Source of the DNA: Tetradesmus obliquus
Taxonomy: Eukaryota > Chlorophyta > Chlorophyceae > Sphaeropleales > Scenedesmaceae
Direction of reading: 5' to 3'
Assembly: GCA_030272155.1 (NCBI GenBank)
Contig: CP126203.1
Location: 4,222,501-4,286,500, forward strand
DNA: 64,000 nt
Both the position numbers and the translations under genes were made by a program. The notes beneath the pieces are model-generated. The model was not told the DNA's origin. It worked only from the letters and a program-made list of their open reading frames with translations, and did no database searches. Positions 23,707 to 36,274 of this stretch are shown here, piece after piece. Position 1 is the stretch's first letter; every line of letters begins with the position of its first letter.

Positions 23707-26700
23707 GTGCCCAGCGCAAGTGCAGGTCCTAGGCTTGTTGCAGCAAGCCTAGCGGCGCACCTGCTGGATGCTTTGCCCCCAGGCCTCACTCCGTTCATAA
23801 GGAACCCGCTGATAGCAGATGCAATGGCCAAGCAGATGATTGTCGAGTCAGGTGAGGCCAAGCAAGTGCTTTTGTGTTCAAAGTTTTGGCCGTAATTGGA
23901 CTAGGCTTGTGGGTCTGCACTCACTGGTTAGCTGAGGTGGTTTGGGAGTGGCTCCGTCTTCTGGGTTCACCTCTTGCTAGAAAAGTCTTTGACTGATTTT
24001 TATGAATGTACAGTGATAGCGGATGCAATGGCCAAGCAGATGGATGTTGAGTCTGGTGGGTCCAAGCAAGTGCTTTTGTGTTCAAGGTCTTGGCCGTATT
24101 TGAACCTGGCTTGTGGGTCTGCATTCAATGATTAGGAATCAGCTAAGGTCCTTTGTGAGTGGCTCCGTCTTCTGGCTTCACCTCTTGCTAGAAAGGTTTG
24201 TGACTGACTGTACTGATTGTACAGTGATTGCGGATGCAATGGCCAAGCAGATGGATGTTGAGTCTGGTGAGGCCATGCAGCAGCCTGCTGCTCAGCACTG
24301 TTCACAATTTCACAAATCGAAGTTTCAAAACGTTACACATGGGTACCCTCGCCCGTTTGGGGGGCCAATGGCAGACTCATTTATTTAATGTGTTGAGTTG
24401 TGAGTGCAGCGCCTGCCAATGACATGCTGCTGGTATTGCAGCAGGTTGCATCAGCATCACCAGCACAGCACTGCAGCTCAAACTGCTTACAAGTAGATTG
24501 CAAATTCTCTGTTGACAGCCAGAGTGTTGTCTGCTGCCTGCTGTCAGCACCTCTGCCTCACTGCTGCATGCAAAGCAGATTCAGTGCCGGCAATGCCTGG
24601 GCATTGCACCAACCTGCACTGCACTCAACATGCACTGTACTTCCTTGCCGCTGCTTCTGCAGGCTTGATGGGCAGCCTTGAATTCGGCATGAAATAGACA
24701 GCTGCAGAGCTGCAGCACATCAAGCAGCAGCAGCAGCAGCAGCAGCAGGGTGAAGATTGGCTGCTGTACATGCGCGGCGTAGGGCTGTCCATGCTGGGGG
24801 TGTGGACCTTCTGCACAAGCATCCTTGACAGGCTCATTGCTATGCTACATGGCAAGGTTTCAGTGCCAACATGTGCAGCACTCGCGCTGCCAGTTGCAAG
24901 GCTGGGCCCTGATTGAGACGCTGACACTGACAACTGCAGGCAGCAGCAGCAGCAGCAGGCGGGGCCGGCGGGGATTGCCAGCTGGCTTGCTACCAGCTGC
25001 TACTGCACCCACGCCTCATTGAGTAGAGCGCTTGCTCGCGCGTGCCGCACACTTTGGGCCGTTCACGCTGCGGGCGGTAGCGAACCTCTCGGCTGGTGCT
25101 GGTGCGATTTCAGCCGAGGCATGCAGCAATGATGAGCTGGTGCAGCAGCTGCTGCTGTACATAGCAGCCACAGCAGCAAACTTCAGGCAGCTGCAGGATA
25201 ACGCTGTGCCTGCTGCTAGAGGAGCAGGCAGCAGCAGCAGGGGCAGCAGCAGCAGCAGTAACAGAGGCAGCAGCAGCTCATCTGGCGCGCAGGCTTGTAG
25301 CAGCCGTGATATAGTAGACTCAGATGTGCCAGCGTACGACATGGGGCTGCTTGCTGCGCTGGCGCCCGTGCTGCAGCAGCCGCTGAGCTTCCCTGAAGAC
25401 ATCTCAGCTATCTTCGCTGACCGTGCAATCGACGCGCCGACAATCCTGGAAGGCACGTACCACCCGCTGGTGCAGCGCGCAGCAGCAGCAGCAGCTGCGG
25501 CCCCGCAGCACGGCAGCCGCTGCATCGGCCAGCAGGGGCAGCAGCAGCGGCAGTATGCTGCCACGTGCGTGCGAGCTGCTGCTGCCGCTGCTGCTGACAG
25601 TTGCCGAGCTGGTGCTGCTGCAGCCGTTACGCAACCAGGGAGTGCTTCCGCCTGCACTCGGTTTTCTCGTCAAAGCCATTGAGATGCAGCACCCCGAGCT
25701 ACTGCCGATTTCAGATGATGGCCACCCAGCAGCAGCAGCTGCTGCAGCAGGGGGCGTGTCGCAAGCCGCAGCAGCAGTAGCTGATGGGCTGGTTGTGCCT
25801 CTGCTGCTGCAGCTGGCACCTGCAGTGATGCAGCTGCTGAGGGATGGGGCAGGGCAGGGTCAGGCAGGCCGAGCTGCAACAGACGAGAACAACAGGGCTG
25901 CATGGAACTATGTGGTGCTGGTGCTGGTGGTGCTGCGACATGGTAAGAGGCGTGTCGTGCTGGCCAGCTGTTGACAGAAAGCTTGCATGCTGCATGTAAG
26001 CATTGCGGTCACTTTGGCATCAAGTGCTGTGCTCCTATGTACAACATCTCATATCACCAGGTTTTCAGGTGTTTGCATTGCACATATGGCATGGGTTACG
26101 ATTGCACTTGTGACTCTCACATGAATCGTGTGATTGCGGGTCAGTGTGCATGGATAGGCACCATCAACAAGTGTTTCACATGAACTATGTTAGCAGCAGC
26201 ATATGATTTGGCATGCGCATAGCACTGACCTCGTGCGTATCTGTGAGCTCAGACCATGCTGTGATTTGTAACGTGTTATAACGTAACATCACATAACATA
26301 ACATCTTGTTTGCCGTGTGCAGGCAGCCCTGACCTGGTGCTTATAGTGTTTCGGCGCAACCAGGCAGCAGTAGAAGCAGCACTGGAGGCAGCAGTAAGGC
26401 TTGCAGGTGGCAGCACAGCACGCTGGACAATGCTATCTGTGCTGCTGCCTGATGTGCTGAATTTTATGCGGCTTGTGACACAGAGTGCATTGGTATCACG
26501 CGGCAGGAAGTTTGAGCTGGAAGTCGGGTGTGGTGTCACCTGGCAGCCCTCTCTGCTGCTGACCTGCCTAAAAGCAACACGCAAGTGCCTAGACACTGGC
26601 ACAATACATCCCCTGCTGGTGTTTGTACAAGCGAGCAGCACAGCGATTTATGCTAGCGTTGCAGATGCGATCGTCTTGGCTACCTCTACAGCAGCAACTG

Positions 26701-26783
26701 CAGGCCAAGATAGGCTGCAGATGCTGCTGATGGCGGGCAGGGCGCTGCACGTGGCTGCAGCAGCACATCGCCTGCTGCATCCT

Positions 26784-26817
<34 letters not shown>

Positions 26818-27384
26818 TGGAGGACGCAGAGGCGTTGGCCAATGTCCCCGCGGCGATCACTAGCATGATGACATGCGTAGCGGGTATCGGCATCCTGATG
26901 CCTTTAGTGGCAGGGGGCAGCAGCAGCAGCAGCAGTAGCAGCACCCCGCAGCATATGGCAGATGTGGTGCAGCTGCAGCAGCGCCTGCAGCGGCAGCTGC
27001 GGGCGGCTGGTGTGGTGGAAAGCCAATGAGATGCAACGCGGCTCACACAGAGTAGTTGGGGTTGGCGGCTTGACGGCATATCTGAAGCAGCTGCTCCCTG
27101 CTGCTGTTGTGAGCGAGATGCTGCAGCTTGCTGCAGCTGTCTGCACGCAGCTGGCGCTACTGGGGCCGCTGTGCTGCGCCAACCCTGGCTGCACCAACTG
27201 CACCAAGCTGTCGGAGCAAGAGTTGGTGGCTGGAAAGGGCACCGTGTGCAGCGGCTGCCGTGCAGTGCGGCTGTGCAGCGCTGAGTGCAACAAGGCGTTC
27301 TGGAAGGCAGGGCACAAGCAGGCCTGCAGCACGCTAAAGGAAGCAGCAGGGCGGCAGCAGCAGCAGCAGCAGCAGCAGCCATGA
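23287..27384 (+). CDS. MYND-type zinc-finger protein 2
   Basis: A second member of the algal MYND family, with an Ala/Gln/Leu-rich body and a C-terminal finger. Exon 1, 23287-23851, starts at an ATG followed by polyA, holds WLEELNSMQLSALDGKW, a polyS run of about 27 residues, and ends IADAMAKQM.VESG at a gtgagg donor. Further coding stretches are about 24700-25940 (donor gtaaga) and 26323 to about 27028. The finger near the end is CCANPGCTNC, CSGCRAVRLCSAEC and WKAGHKQAC, with all MYND Cys/His positions present, then a polyQ tail. Two frame changes, near 25480-25550 and 26990-27030, lie beside CAG-rich sequence and may be indels or missed splices. Role unknown. Confidence 0.7.
23622..23705 (+). 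repeat. (AGC)n coding for polyserine
   Basis: About 27 AGC units lie inside exon 1 of MYND protein 2 and are read as serine. Confidence 0.9.
24012..24268 (+). repeat. Two copies of the end of MYND-2 exon 1
   Basis: The segment VIADAMAKQMDVESG with its following GT donor recurs at 24014-24057 and 24227-24270, each after a short sequence ending in cag. The flanking intron sequence (ttggccgta..., ctccgtcttctgg.ttcacctcttgctagaaa) is duplicated too, giving a period of about 210 bp. Confidence 0.85.
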
Positions 27385-28340
27385 TGCCAGCAGCAGCAGC
27401 AGGGCTAGTGCTGGTTGTAGATCCAAGTTTTCATTCAAGTTCCAAGTCATGCAGCTCCAATGCTATGCTCGTGTCATGCAGGGTTGCCGACAATTTGTGC
27501 AGCAGCATAGCCATCAACATGCAACGTTGCATCTTAACATGTTTGGCTCGTTGGGCTAGTGCCTGAGGCAGGTCCGTCCTTCGGATTGTGTTAGAATGCA
27601 TTGCAGCATATTTTGAACAGTAGCGCAGCGTGTCGTGCATGGTGTGTGCAATAGGATTCCACTCCCCCTGGTAACAGAAAAAACCTCATTCGGGCAAAAT
27701 GGTGTGTGCAGCGTCATCTGCTGGCCAGCAGGTGCAGATGTAAATATGGCTGCAGAGCAAGATCTAGATCACATACCCCCATTGCTGGCCAGCAGGTGCA
27801 GATCTGAGTCTGGCTGCAGATCAAGATCTAGATCACACCGCCCACACTCCTAGTGAACTAGCCGGTGAAAGTTACACACGATGATCTTGCCCGTTTGGGG
27901 AGCCAACGACAGGCTCATTTCGGAGCAGCAAGAGAGCAGCCAACCTGAACAAAAATTGGGCCACTGGTCCTTACAAAGACAGCACTAACAAATGTCATCC
28001 TGAAAACCAGCCCGCATAGAGCAGCTTCCATGGCCAGTCCTCCTCATCGATGATCATGAGGAGTCCTGAAAACCAGCCCGCATAGCGGTTCCTGGTGACG
28101 TTCATCAACCAAGTGCACCAAATGTGCAACAGCAGCTTGGTTTGCATGGTTTATCAGCGGATGCAAGCACGCGCACCCAAACCCCACCCCTCGCGACCCC
28201 TCCACACACACTGCTGCAGCTGCTACGCCGCATGCTTTGCTGTGTACTCCTCAGGCAATGTGCCCACCCACCCCTCCAACAAGCAACAAACAGGTACAGC
28301 TACTGCGCTGCTACAGCTGCTACAGCTGCTATGCGGCATG
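27385..28340. other. Intergenic region between convergent genes, with small repeats
   Basis: A 62-bp sequence (gctggccagcaggtgcagat... gatctagatcacac) is repeated in tandem at about 27720-27840. The string gtcctgaaaaccagcccgca occurs at 27998 and 28064, and between the copies lies a hairpin, ctcctcat / atgaggag, at 28040-28063. Copies of the last 45 bases of the neighbouring SPC3 gene lie at 28208-28262. No gene is called here. Confidence 0.6.
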
Positions 28341-29313
28341 CTATGCCGTGTACTCATCTGGCAATGTGCCTACAGCAAACGTTTTCGAGCGCGTGAACAG
28401 CCGCCCCACTTTGGGCATCACATTCCACGCCACTGTCAGATTCAGCGGCAGGCCCCGCAAGTTGCGCCCCTGGTCAATGAATGCATACTTCTGCCGCAGC
28501 GCCCGGATCTTCAAATGTGCATCTGCCTTGTTCTCTATGATCTTGTCCCAAAGCACAACCTGGTTGATTGCGTTTTCAGGTGTGACGTAGTCAGCTTGTA
28601 CAAACACGAAGAGCTGCTTCGTGTTCCAGCTGAATGCGGGGCGCAGGTCTGCATCCAGCCGCATCGATAGCGCCGCCTGGTCCTGCCTGCCACGGTGCGT
28701 GACTAGGCGCTTCACCTGGTGACACACCAGCAGTGAAGCATGGATTGCAGGAGCAGAGAAGTGAGATCTTGATCAAGCCGGCAAACAACTGCCACGGGGC
28801 GTTACAGGGCTGACAAGAAATACGGCAGTGCTGTTGGGGGTTGCGGCGCGCGACTGCACTTGCTGTGGAGATTTGCAACACTGTGATATCCGCCCTGCTA
28901 GTGATACTCAAATGTGTTGTGGTTGCAAACAATCGCGTGTCTAGCTGATTTATGTGCGGACACTGCTGCCACACAACCGCTGATCAGTCGTTGCAGTACA
29001 TCCCCACACTGTCACGCAGAGGTTGCAGCCGCTGCTGAGCAGATGAATGATAGCCTGCAGTGATCGTGCTATAACGCAAGTAACATCCCACGTTTCCAAT
29101 AAGAAACAGTAGTGCGTGTCACTGGCAGCTGAACAACTGCTGCTCTGCAGAGAGCACTGCTGCAGTGCTGCTGCTTACCTCCTTGAGCTCTACTGAGATA
29201 GGCGGGTCCGACTTGTGGAACACATCTGTGACGGTTACCACCACGCACAGCACCGATAATACGGTTGCGAAGAAGGTTAGGACCGTGTTGGCCCTCGTCC
29301 AGGCTGTGTGCAT
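28341..29313 (-). CDS. SPC3: Signal peptidase complex subunit 3
   Basis: Small ER-membrane subunit of the signal peptidase complex, which cleaves signal peptides; in yeast SPC3 is essential for activity. Two exons on the minus strand, 29313-29179 and 28715-28341, join in phase 0 (donor gtaagc, acceptor caccag) into 169 residues, the usual family length. The N-terminus MHTAWTRANTVLTFFATVLS and the next ten residues form the single membrane anchor. The lumenal part has FSWNTKQLFVFVQADY, AINQVVLWDKII, YAFIDQGRNLRG and LNLTVAWNVMPKVG, all family hallmarks. The gene converges on MYND protein 2 and diverges from the hydrolase gene, with about 570 bp between the two start codons. The last 45 bp are duplicated just downstream. 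Confidence 0.96.
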
Positions 29314-29887
29314 GCTGCTACTGCTGCTGTTCGGTTGGCAGTTCTATCTACAGACGAGCGTATAAAACGCAGCTGATCAATACAAAGACAAGGTGATAAT
29401 ATGTCAATAAGCAATAGTAAGCATAGATACGCCTGTTACAGAGCAACGAAGGAGCAGCAGGCAGCAGGTGCACAGGGCTTTCGTTGGTCGCCGGGTAAGG
29501 ACGCCAATCGCGAACGAAACAATGAACCAGTGTAGCACTGGCATTTCCCTACCGCTTGTTGAATCCTGCTGGCTGGTGTCGCGCCTGTCAGTTGGGGTTG
29601 TCAGTTGCCTGCACACCTGCCAAAACCGCTGGACCAGCTCCCTGCTCAAACTCAGAGCAGAGTGCGATTATGTACGTCAAGCAGCTTTAGCTCCCAGTCA
29701 ACACCTTGACCTTGTGCCACATAACATGCACTGCTCGCATCAACTCTCCTAGTTCAGTAACCACACGCATGCTCAGTAGACCTCTCAGAGCAAACCTCAT
29801 CAGCCCCAGCACCTCTCTATAGCCCAGCACCTCTCTATAGCCCAGCACAAGAGCCTTAAACGTGTGAAAGATCAGCCAAAGGACACA
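29314..29887. promoter_or_regulatory. Shared upstream region of SPC3 and the hydrolase
   Basis: This gap separates two divergent start codons and must hold both promoters and 5' leaders. A 19-bp unit, agcccagcacctctctat, is repeated two and a half times at about 29808-29850, just before the hydrolase ATG. No TATA-like or other known box can be defended. Confidence 0.4.
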
Positions 29888-30011
29888 ATGCTGCTGCAGG
29901 AGACACCTGTGACGTTCAGCAGCCCATGCGGTGAAACCCTAGCAGGCATCTTGACTGAGCCAGCAGCAGGTGCTGCAGCAGCACCGCCCTCAGAAGCAGC
30001 AGCTCCTGCAG

Positions 30012-30056
<45 letters not shown>

Positions 30057-31773
30057 CGCCTTCCACTGCGCAGCACTGCGCCATCCTGTGTCATGGCTTC
30101 GCGTCCCACAAGAACGGCTTCCACTTTCCTGCAATAGCAGCGCACTTGGCTACACGGCTTGGCATGGTGCGCAGCGCCGAAACGGCTGGCACTCATAGAC
30201 AGCAGGCACTGACTATTGGGGTTTCAGCTGTGGCACTGCCCGCACAGAGCGATGGAGAGAGCAGCACCATGTCATAAATCTGCAAGAGACACTGTGCAAC
30301 ATGCCGGCTGAATGACCAAGCAGAAACAGGCAGCATGATCTGGTGTAGCGGTCAGGTACTGCCATGATGCTTAAACTGACAAGAGGAGCAGAAGAAACTT
30401 GTTTGTGGCACAACATGCACCGGGTTGCAGTGGCTTGCTTGCCTACTAAAGGTCTCTGCAAAATCCCTCACCACATGCGCTGCTGCTGCTGCTGCTGCTG
30501 CTGCTACCCCTGCGTGCAGAGCAGCCTGCGCTTTGACTATGCAGGAAACATGGACAGCAGCGGCGCCTTCAGGTTTGGCGGCTTCATGCAGGTGAGCAGA
30601 TTTGATTTGATTGGATTTGAATTTGGATTGGATTTGGACTGGATTGGAGACTTCATGCAGGTGAGCATGTTTGCTGACTCGTGTCAGCACGTCCGCCCTG
30701 GCACATGGCCATGGACTGGTTGGCACATCCAACATGGCAAGAGTGGCAGCGGGCAAATTTGACCTCAAACCCCATCAGGAGAGTCGGTTTGGCATTTAGC
30801 GACATCCAGCAGCATTGTATGGTAAACCGGTAGCATGCACTGGCGGCCACACCATCTGCTGCCGCTGCTGCTTGCAGGAAGTGGAGCAGATGGCTGCTGC
30901 CAAGGCTTTCTTGGAGCAGCAGCATGACAAGCAGGTCGTGCTGCTGCTGGGTGAGTGGCCAAGGCAGCAGGAGGCATGCAGCTGATGCTGCCAGCGCTGC
31001 TTCTACTCTGTGCCACCTCGGCAGCTGCTGCCTCTAGAAACCGCAACACATGATTCAGCAATGGGCACTTCCTGGCGTCCCAACCGCAATGCCCGCAGGG
31101 CCTGCCTAGCTGTTAGTAACAGTCATGATTGTGAAGCCTGCTGTTTGCGGTTGCTGGCTGCGGCTGGCACACTGCTGCAGGCCACAGCCGGGGTGCGATC
31201 AATGCCACGCTGTATGGAGGGCAGCATGGGGACATCCCGATGATGGTGCTGGTGGCAGGGCGGTTCGACCTGACACTCAACATGGTGCAGAGGTGTGTAT
31301 ACAACGCATCAGTGCTTGTTGACCATAGTGCATGGCATTGCATTGTCATCTTGCTGCACTTCGCATGACCTTGGAGACCGCACTACACTGCCGTGTGTGA
31401 TATGCAAGCAGCAGGTGTGCATACGCACCAGAGCATGCGTGCTGTTGACGCAGCATTGCGGCGGCCAGTCACAGCTTGCTGTAGCGTCATGAGTATGCTG
31501 CTTTGGTGCCTGCATATTGCTACGGACCTCTCGAGTACAGTTGTCACACAGAGGCAGTGGTGGCTTTCATGAAGTCAGACATGTACATCATGCATCAGAC
31601 ATGTACATCGTGCATAACCTTGGACATGTAAGCAGCACATGCACCGCCTGCTGAGCAACACTTCCTTAGCCAGACATAGGTACCCCCCGAGTGCCTCGCA
31701 AACTGCAGCAGCCCTTGGAGCCGCCGATAGGCACCTGCCCTGCACACTCATGCATGCAGGTACGGTCCAGATG

Positions 31774-31806
<33 letters not shown>

Positions 31807-33408
31807 AGGTATGGCCCTGATGTGCTGCAGCAGCTGCGGGACAGTGGCCCATGGCAGCAGGTGGCCAAGCGGGACGGGGACAGGGCAGCCATACACTGGC
31901 AGCTGACTGCGGAAGTGAGTTCACCACCTGAGCTGTTGCATACCTTAAGAGCATGCATGCGCCCTTGACGGATCCGTGCATGGCACGCTCACAGCAGCAC
32001 TGGTCCGCTGCTTGCATGCTTGAACACGGCCATGCCATGCCGTGTCTAGTAGTGCATGCTTGGCCATGTAACGCTGTCAGCAGCCACCAAACAGCAGCCT
32101 ACAGCCAACATGCCTGGAGCATGTATGCTCTGCTGCACCTGGTTGTGTCCACAGGGATGGAGGGCGCTTCTGCCTGAAGGTGGCGGGAGCATGCCAGTAG
32201 ACTGCAAGTAGACTGCATTTGGAAACACACAAGCAGGGCGGCGGCAACACAGCATGTGTGAGCTGGGTGGAGGAGCATGTTTTCTGCTCAATACTTGCTG
32301 ATGCCTTAATGCCCTGCTGTGTGTGGTGTGTGCCTGCAGGGAATGGAGGAGCGCTTCTCCCTGGATGTTGCAGGGGCATGTAGCCGCATCAGCACCCGGC
32401 AGCCGCGGCCGTCAGTGCTGGTGCTGCATGGCGCCTGTGACCCGATCTGTGAAGCGTCAGATGCAGCACAGCTGGCAGGCGACATAGCAGGTGGGGTTGT
32501 TGGACTTGGTTGGTATTTGTGTATATATGGACGCATGCAGCAACGGCGCGCATGTGTAAGCATCAGATGCAGCACAGCTGGCAGGCAGCATCGCAAGTCG
32601 GGTGAATGGGGGTTTGCGATGGAAGGGGCGCTAGTATCTTGTTCAAGGGCAGGGACAGGTCTTGTTGCTGTCCGTGTGCTGCTGCTGCACGGCGCCTGCG
32701 ACCCGATTTTTGAAGCTTCGGATGCGGCACAGCTGGCAGCCAGCATAGCAGGTGGGGTGAATGGTGGTTTGCGTTTGAGGGCGTGCAAGGACATAGTTTC
32801 ATGGGCAGGAACAGGTATGGTTGTGGTCCGCGTGCTGGTGCTGCATGGCGCCTGCGACCCCACCTGTGAAGCTTTGAGTAATGGTGCAGCTGGCAGGCAG
32901 CATTGCAGGTGGGGTGCTGGTCAGCATACGGTTTGATGTCCTGAGCAAAGTGTGTGGATGCAGGTCCTGGTATCATGCATAACATCATGGCGGTTGCACA
33001 CACATGCCACCCGCCGCGGGGCCTGGGCCCTGTCTCTCGGCTGCCAAATGAATCCTGCGATGCATATGTCAACCGGTGTCTGCTGGGTTGTATGGATGTA
33101 CAGCGCCATGAAGAGACAGATGCAGCACAGCTGGCAGCCAGCACGGCACCTGCAAACCCACACAGCAGTTGACAGCACAACGTTTAGGGGAGCTTCAACT
33201 GCCTGCACATCACCTTTGCTGCTGCTGCATGACACGCACCCATCGTGGGTGTCCACATCTGCTGCTGGCTGCCATTGTGCTTGCAGGATCGCAGCTGGTT
33301 GAAGTGGAGGGCGCTGATCACTGGTTTGCAGGACGGCAGCAGCAGTTGCTGCAGGCAGTGGAGGGCTTTGTGCTGCACACCTGGCAGCATCTCACACACC
33401 AGGCGTGA
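29888..33408 (+). CDS. Alpha/beta hydrolase (serine esterase / S33-like)
   Basis: Seven exons, 29888-30166, 30520-30591, 30878-30950, 31181-31292, 31809-31914, 32340-32490 and 33287-33408, join in phase into 304 residues. The fold signature is clear: HCAILCHGFASHKNG (HGF oxyanion loop), SLRFDYAGNMDSSG, the nucleophile elbow GHSRG built across the exon 3/4 junction, VLVLHGACDPIC with the acid Asp, and VEGADHWF with the catalytic His. All triad residues are present, so an active esterase or peptidase is likely; the substrate cannot be told. A polyAla stretch coded by CAG repeats lies near residue 45. ATG 29888 is used; an in-frame GTG lies 24 bases upstream. The end of exon 6 is copied several times in the following intron. 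Confidence 0.92.
32553..33150 (+). repeat. Four partial copies of hydrolase exon 6
   Basis: Copies of the segment VL.LHGACDPI.EASDAAQLA..IAG occur at about 32553-32600, 32676-32751, 32829-32911 and 33113-33147. The second and third include the HGACDP acid motif and a cag|gtgggg donor like the real exon; the others hold only the last third. Confidence 0.85.
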
Positions 33409-33530
33409 TGTGCCAGGGCGTATATCGCGGACCAGTGCTTATGAAACGGGTCACTTGGTGAGCACGAGAGAGGTCAGGTGCACAGGCAAAGCGGCCGCCG
33501 CGGGGCAGCCTTGCTGACCTGAGGAAAGGA

Positions 33531-33670
33531 GCCCTAGAGCGAGTCACTTGCCCCTCTTTCAGCTCACATATCATGAGAACCCGATAGCAGGCCACAAGAT
33601 GCAACCAAAGTAAAACTCCAGAGGCATCTTGCAGCCCCTACCTCCCCATAAACCAACAAGTACATGCAGT
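33531..33670 (+). repeat. 140-bp direct repeat, left copy
   Basis: Starts gccctagagcgagtcacttg and ends aagtacatgcagt. It is identical by eye to 35051-35190 and brackets the LINE remnant. Repeats of this length are too long for a target-site duplication, so they may be part of a terminal repeat or of two nested insertions. Confidence 0.9.
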
Positions 33671-34064
33671 GCAGCATGTGCGAAGTGCAGCACGAAAAGC
33701 AGCAGGGTGCTCAAAGCACAGGGCACAAAACGCACAAGGGAAGGCAGGCATGGTCCAAACAGCAAGCGGGATGCACAATGGTGCTGCTTACCATAGGTGT
33801 TTGGCATGATTGCACCAAGGCACTGCTGTACACACCAGACTGCAGCAAGCAGGAGCACGCGGGACCGACAGGAGACACTGCATGTGACATGCAAACTAAG
33901 GTGCTACTGCTTCTGCAATCCTCATGGCTGACAAGCACAGAAGCACGCAATGCGACACACAGAGCTGGAAAATCAAGCACAGTGACACACGACATGCAAC
34001 ATGGCCTTGCCAGAAAGTGGAAAATGGACAACTACTGACAGCACATCATGTAAAAGCAGGAAGG

Positions 34065-35009
34065 TCAACCAGAGCGGGGCGCCAGTACAATGCGCAGCTG
34101 TGCTGGATCAGAACGCAAGAACGGGTGACCTCCAGGCACCGCAACACGCCAATGAGCCGGAGCAGCCTCCATTGCCACAAAATCAGCAAGCAATTCCCAA
34201 AATCGCAAAACCGCCTGCTGCTTCGCCTCCTGTAACACCTGCGCTATTAGTTGCTGTCGCTGTTGTTGTTGTTGCAGCAGCTGCTGCTGCCTACGCTGCT
34301 CAACCAGCTGGTTATGCTGTTGCTGCGCAGCAGTGAGAGCTGCAGGCTGAAACACATCTGTAATAGGTACCTGCCATTGCGGCGGCGGCGCAGACGGCCG
34401 CGGCGCAGCAGGCGCGGGCGGCGGAATGTGCAGCGTGTTAGCCTGCCGTCGGCCAACATCCATGGCATTCAGAGCAGCTAAACAAATAACCCCCCAAACA
34501 CCCTGGTGGAGCCGCTTAGGGCCGGGAGGCCGCTGCATCAACCAGACATGCCGCATAGCAAGCGGCGGGCGGCCTGCAGCCCGCGTACACCATGTTGCAG
34601 GCAACGCAGACAACAGGCTGTCAATCACCGCTACCGCAACTGGGCACTCCCAAAAATGGTGCACCAGACCAGGGCACGCAGCGCCACACATGCAGGTATC
34701 ATGCTGCTGGTGCATGCGCTGCGACGTAGGCAAGCCATCCATGATCAGCCGCCAATACGTCTCCTTGTACGCATTATCCCAGCGCATCTTCCATAGTGCG
34801 CCCTGGGCGGCTGCCACACATTGCAAACCACGAGTCAACGCCGCGGGCGGGGCACCCGCACCGATCGCAACACTGACAAACCTAGTGCGCCGCTCCTGGC
34901 GCTCAGCTCGCAGGGGACCAAGCTGCAGTGAGGTAGCTTCACGAACAGACAATTGCGCAACAGACACCGTCTTGCCGCGATGATTCCGCCAGCCTAGCCG
35001 CGCCACCAC
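34065..35009 (-). mobile_element. 3' remnant of a LINE-type retrotransposon (zf-RVT domain)
   Basis: An open frame of 314 codons with the features of the C-terminal part of a non-LTR retrotransposon polyprotein: WRLIMDGLPTSQRMHQQHD, then a Cys/His finger CMCGAACPGLVHHFWECPV, the zinc-binding domain that follows reverse transcriptase in many algal and plant LINEs. A Gln-rich coiled-coil-like segment comes next. The reverse transcriptase and endonuclease parts are missing; the upstream end stops at a tandem repeat at 35008. It is likely a 5'-truncated, immobile copy. Confidence 0.72.
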
Positions 35010-35278
35010 ATGGCCAGAGAGAGGTCTGTTACAGGGGTGCGCAAGCTATCGCCCTAGAGCGAGTCACTTGCCCCTCTTTCAGCTCACATATCATGAGAAC
35101 CCGATAGCAGGCCACAAGATGCAACCAAAGTAAAACTCCAGAGGCATCTTGCAGCCCCTACCTCCCCATAAACCAACAAGTACATGCAGTACATGGCCAG
35201 AGAGAGGTCTGTTACAGGGGTGGGCAAGCTATCGCCCTAGAGCGAGTCACTTGCCCCTCTTTCAGCTCACATATCATG
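35008..35278 (+). repeat. 183-bp tandem duplication holding the right 140-bp repeat
   Basis: The sequence from acatggccagagagaggtct (35008) through tacatgcagt (35190) is followed by a second, partial copy (35191-35278) with one visible substitution (gtgcgc to gtgggc). The right copy of the 140-bp direct repeat is 35051-35190, so three partial copies of gccctagagcgagtcacttg exist in total. Confidence 0.88.
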
Positions 35279-35551
35279 GCCGGATTGAAGAAGAAGAGGG
35301 GTTACACGGTGTGCACAGGCAACTACGTTGCAACGAACACCCGAAAAACTGCTTGTTTACAATTGCACTGCCAAAGGCAGTACACGTACAGCTGACACTG
35401 TCAGTGTCTTTGTCAGCTGTACTGCTCCTTCGTGAGCACTTACACTTAGCCTTACACGCATGTGGTCTACGCAGGGTCTGATGAGGCTGTCAAAAGCCGA
35501 AACTAGTCATCCTTGTTAAGGACTTCACGTTCGTCTAAGGCTCCTTACGTA

Positions 35552-36274
35552 CACTAGGCACTGGTACGAAAGTAGCGCAAAGGCAGCATACTCATTGAAT
35601 GCAACTTTCAACAACGAATCTAAATCAAATTGATCCACTATATGGGGTGCTGTGTAACTTGAGTAAAGTGCTTGCAAACCACCTGCTGCGCCCCGACTCT
35701 TTGAATTTTCGCGGGTCTGTTATCTGCTAATTTCTGCTGCTATAGGGCGCTGCTGCCTGCACATATGTATTCATGTAACCGGTTCTACTTCTGGGCAGCA
35801 CTTGCTGGCTGATCAGGCTCTGCAGTTGTGGTGTGCCAAGTGCCCTGCCGCTGTTGTTGCGGTCTGCTGTCTGGCCCTGTATGTTGTGCGCTGCGCTGCT
35901 GCTGCTAATCTTGTTGCGGATCACCGATCGACGTTTCAGCATTACAGGCAGCTGCTGCGCGTGTGCAGCTAGGGTGGTTGAGCACAGTTGGTTGAGTGCT
36001 GCCAGTCCACACACTCTCCTGCAGACATTCATCTTGTGTGATCACGCTGAATTCTGGAGCTGAAAAGAACTAGCAGTTTGGAGCGGGCGCTGCAAGCAGG
36101 TGAGGTGCCTGCAGGACAGCTGACATGCAAGCAAACCAAGGCAGCAGGTTCAGCAGCTGTGCCTTGCTGTACCTACCACAAGCAGCAGGTTGCTGTGCCA
36201 GCATGGCTTTCTGTTTGTGTGCTATGTGGCTTTGTCTCATATCTGGGATGCTAGGTTCGTACCCTACCCCACTG
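35552..36274 (+). repeat. 723-bp terminal direct repeat, left
   Basis: Same as 39866-40588 apart from a t/c change. It carries no open frame with a recognisable product; its inverted ends suggest that it could itself be a non-autonomous element. From 36275 to about 37530 the element holds no recognisable gene; one frame to 36721 is Ala/Cys-rich and unconvincing, and 36.9-37.3 kb is comparatively AT-rich. Confidence 0.92.

Noticed and set aside
35478..35503. Hammerhead-ribozyme-like core ctgatga ... gaaa with a 3-bp stem II (ggc/gcc)
   Set aside because: The core is right, but no strand able to form stem III with actagtc, and no convincing stem I, is found on either side. Without these it cannot fold as a type I or type III hammerhead.
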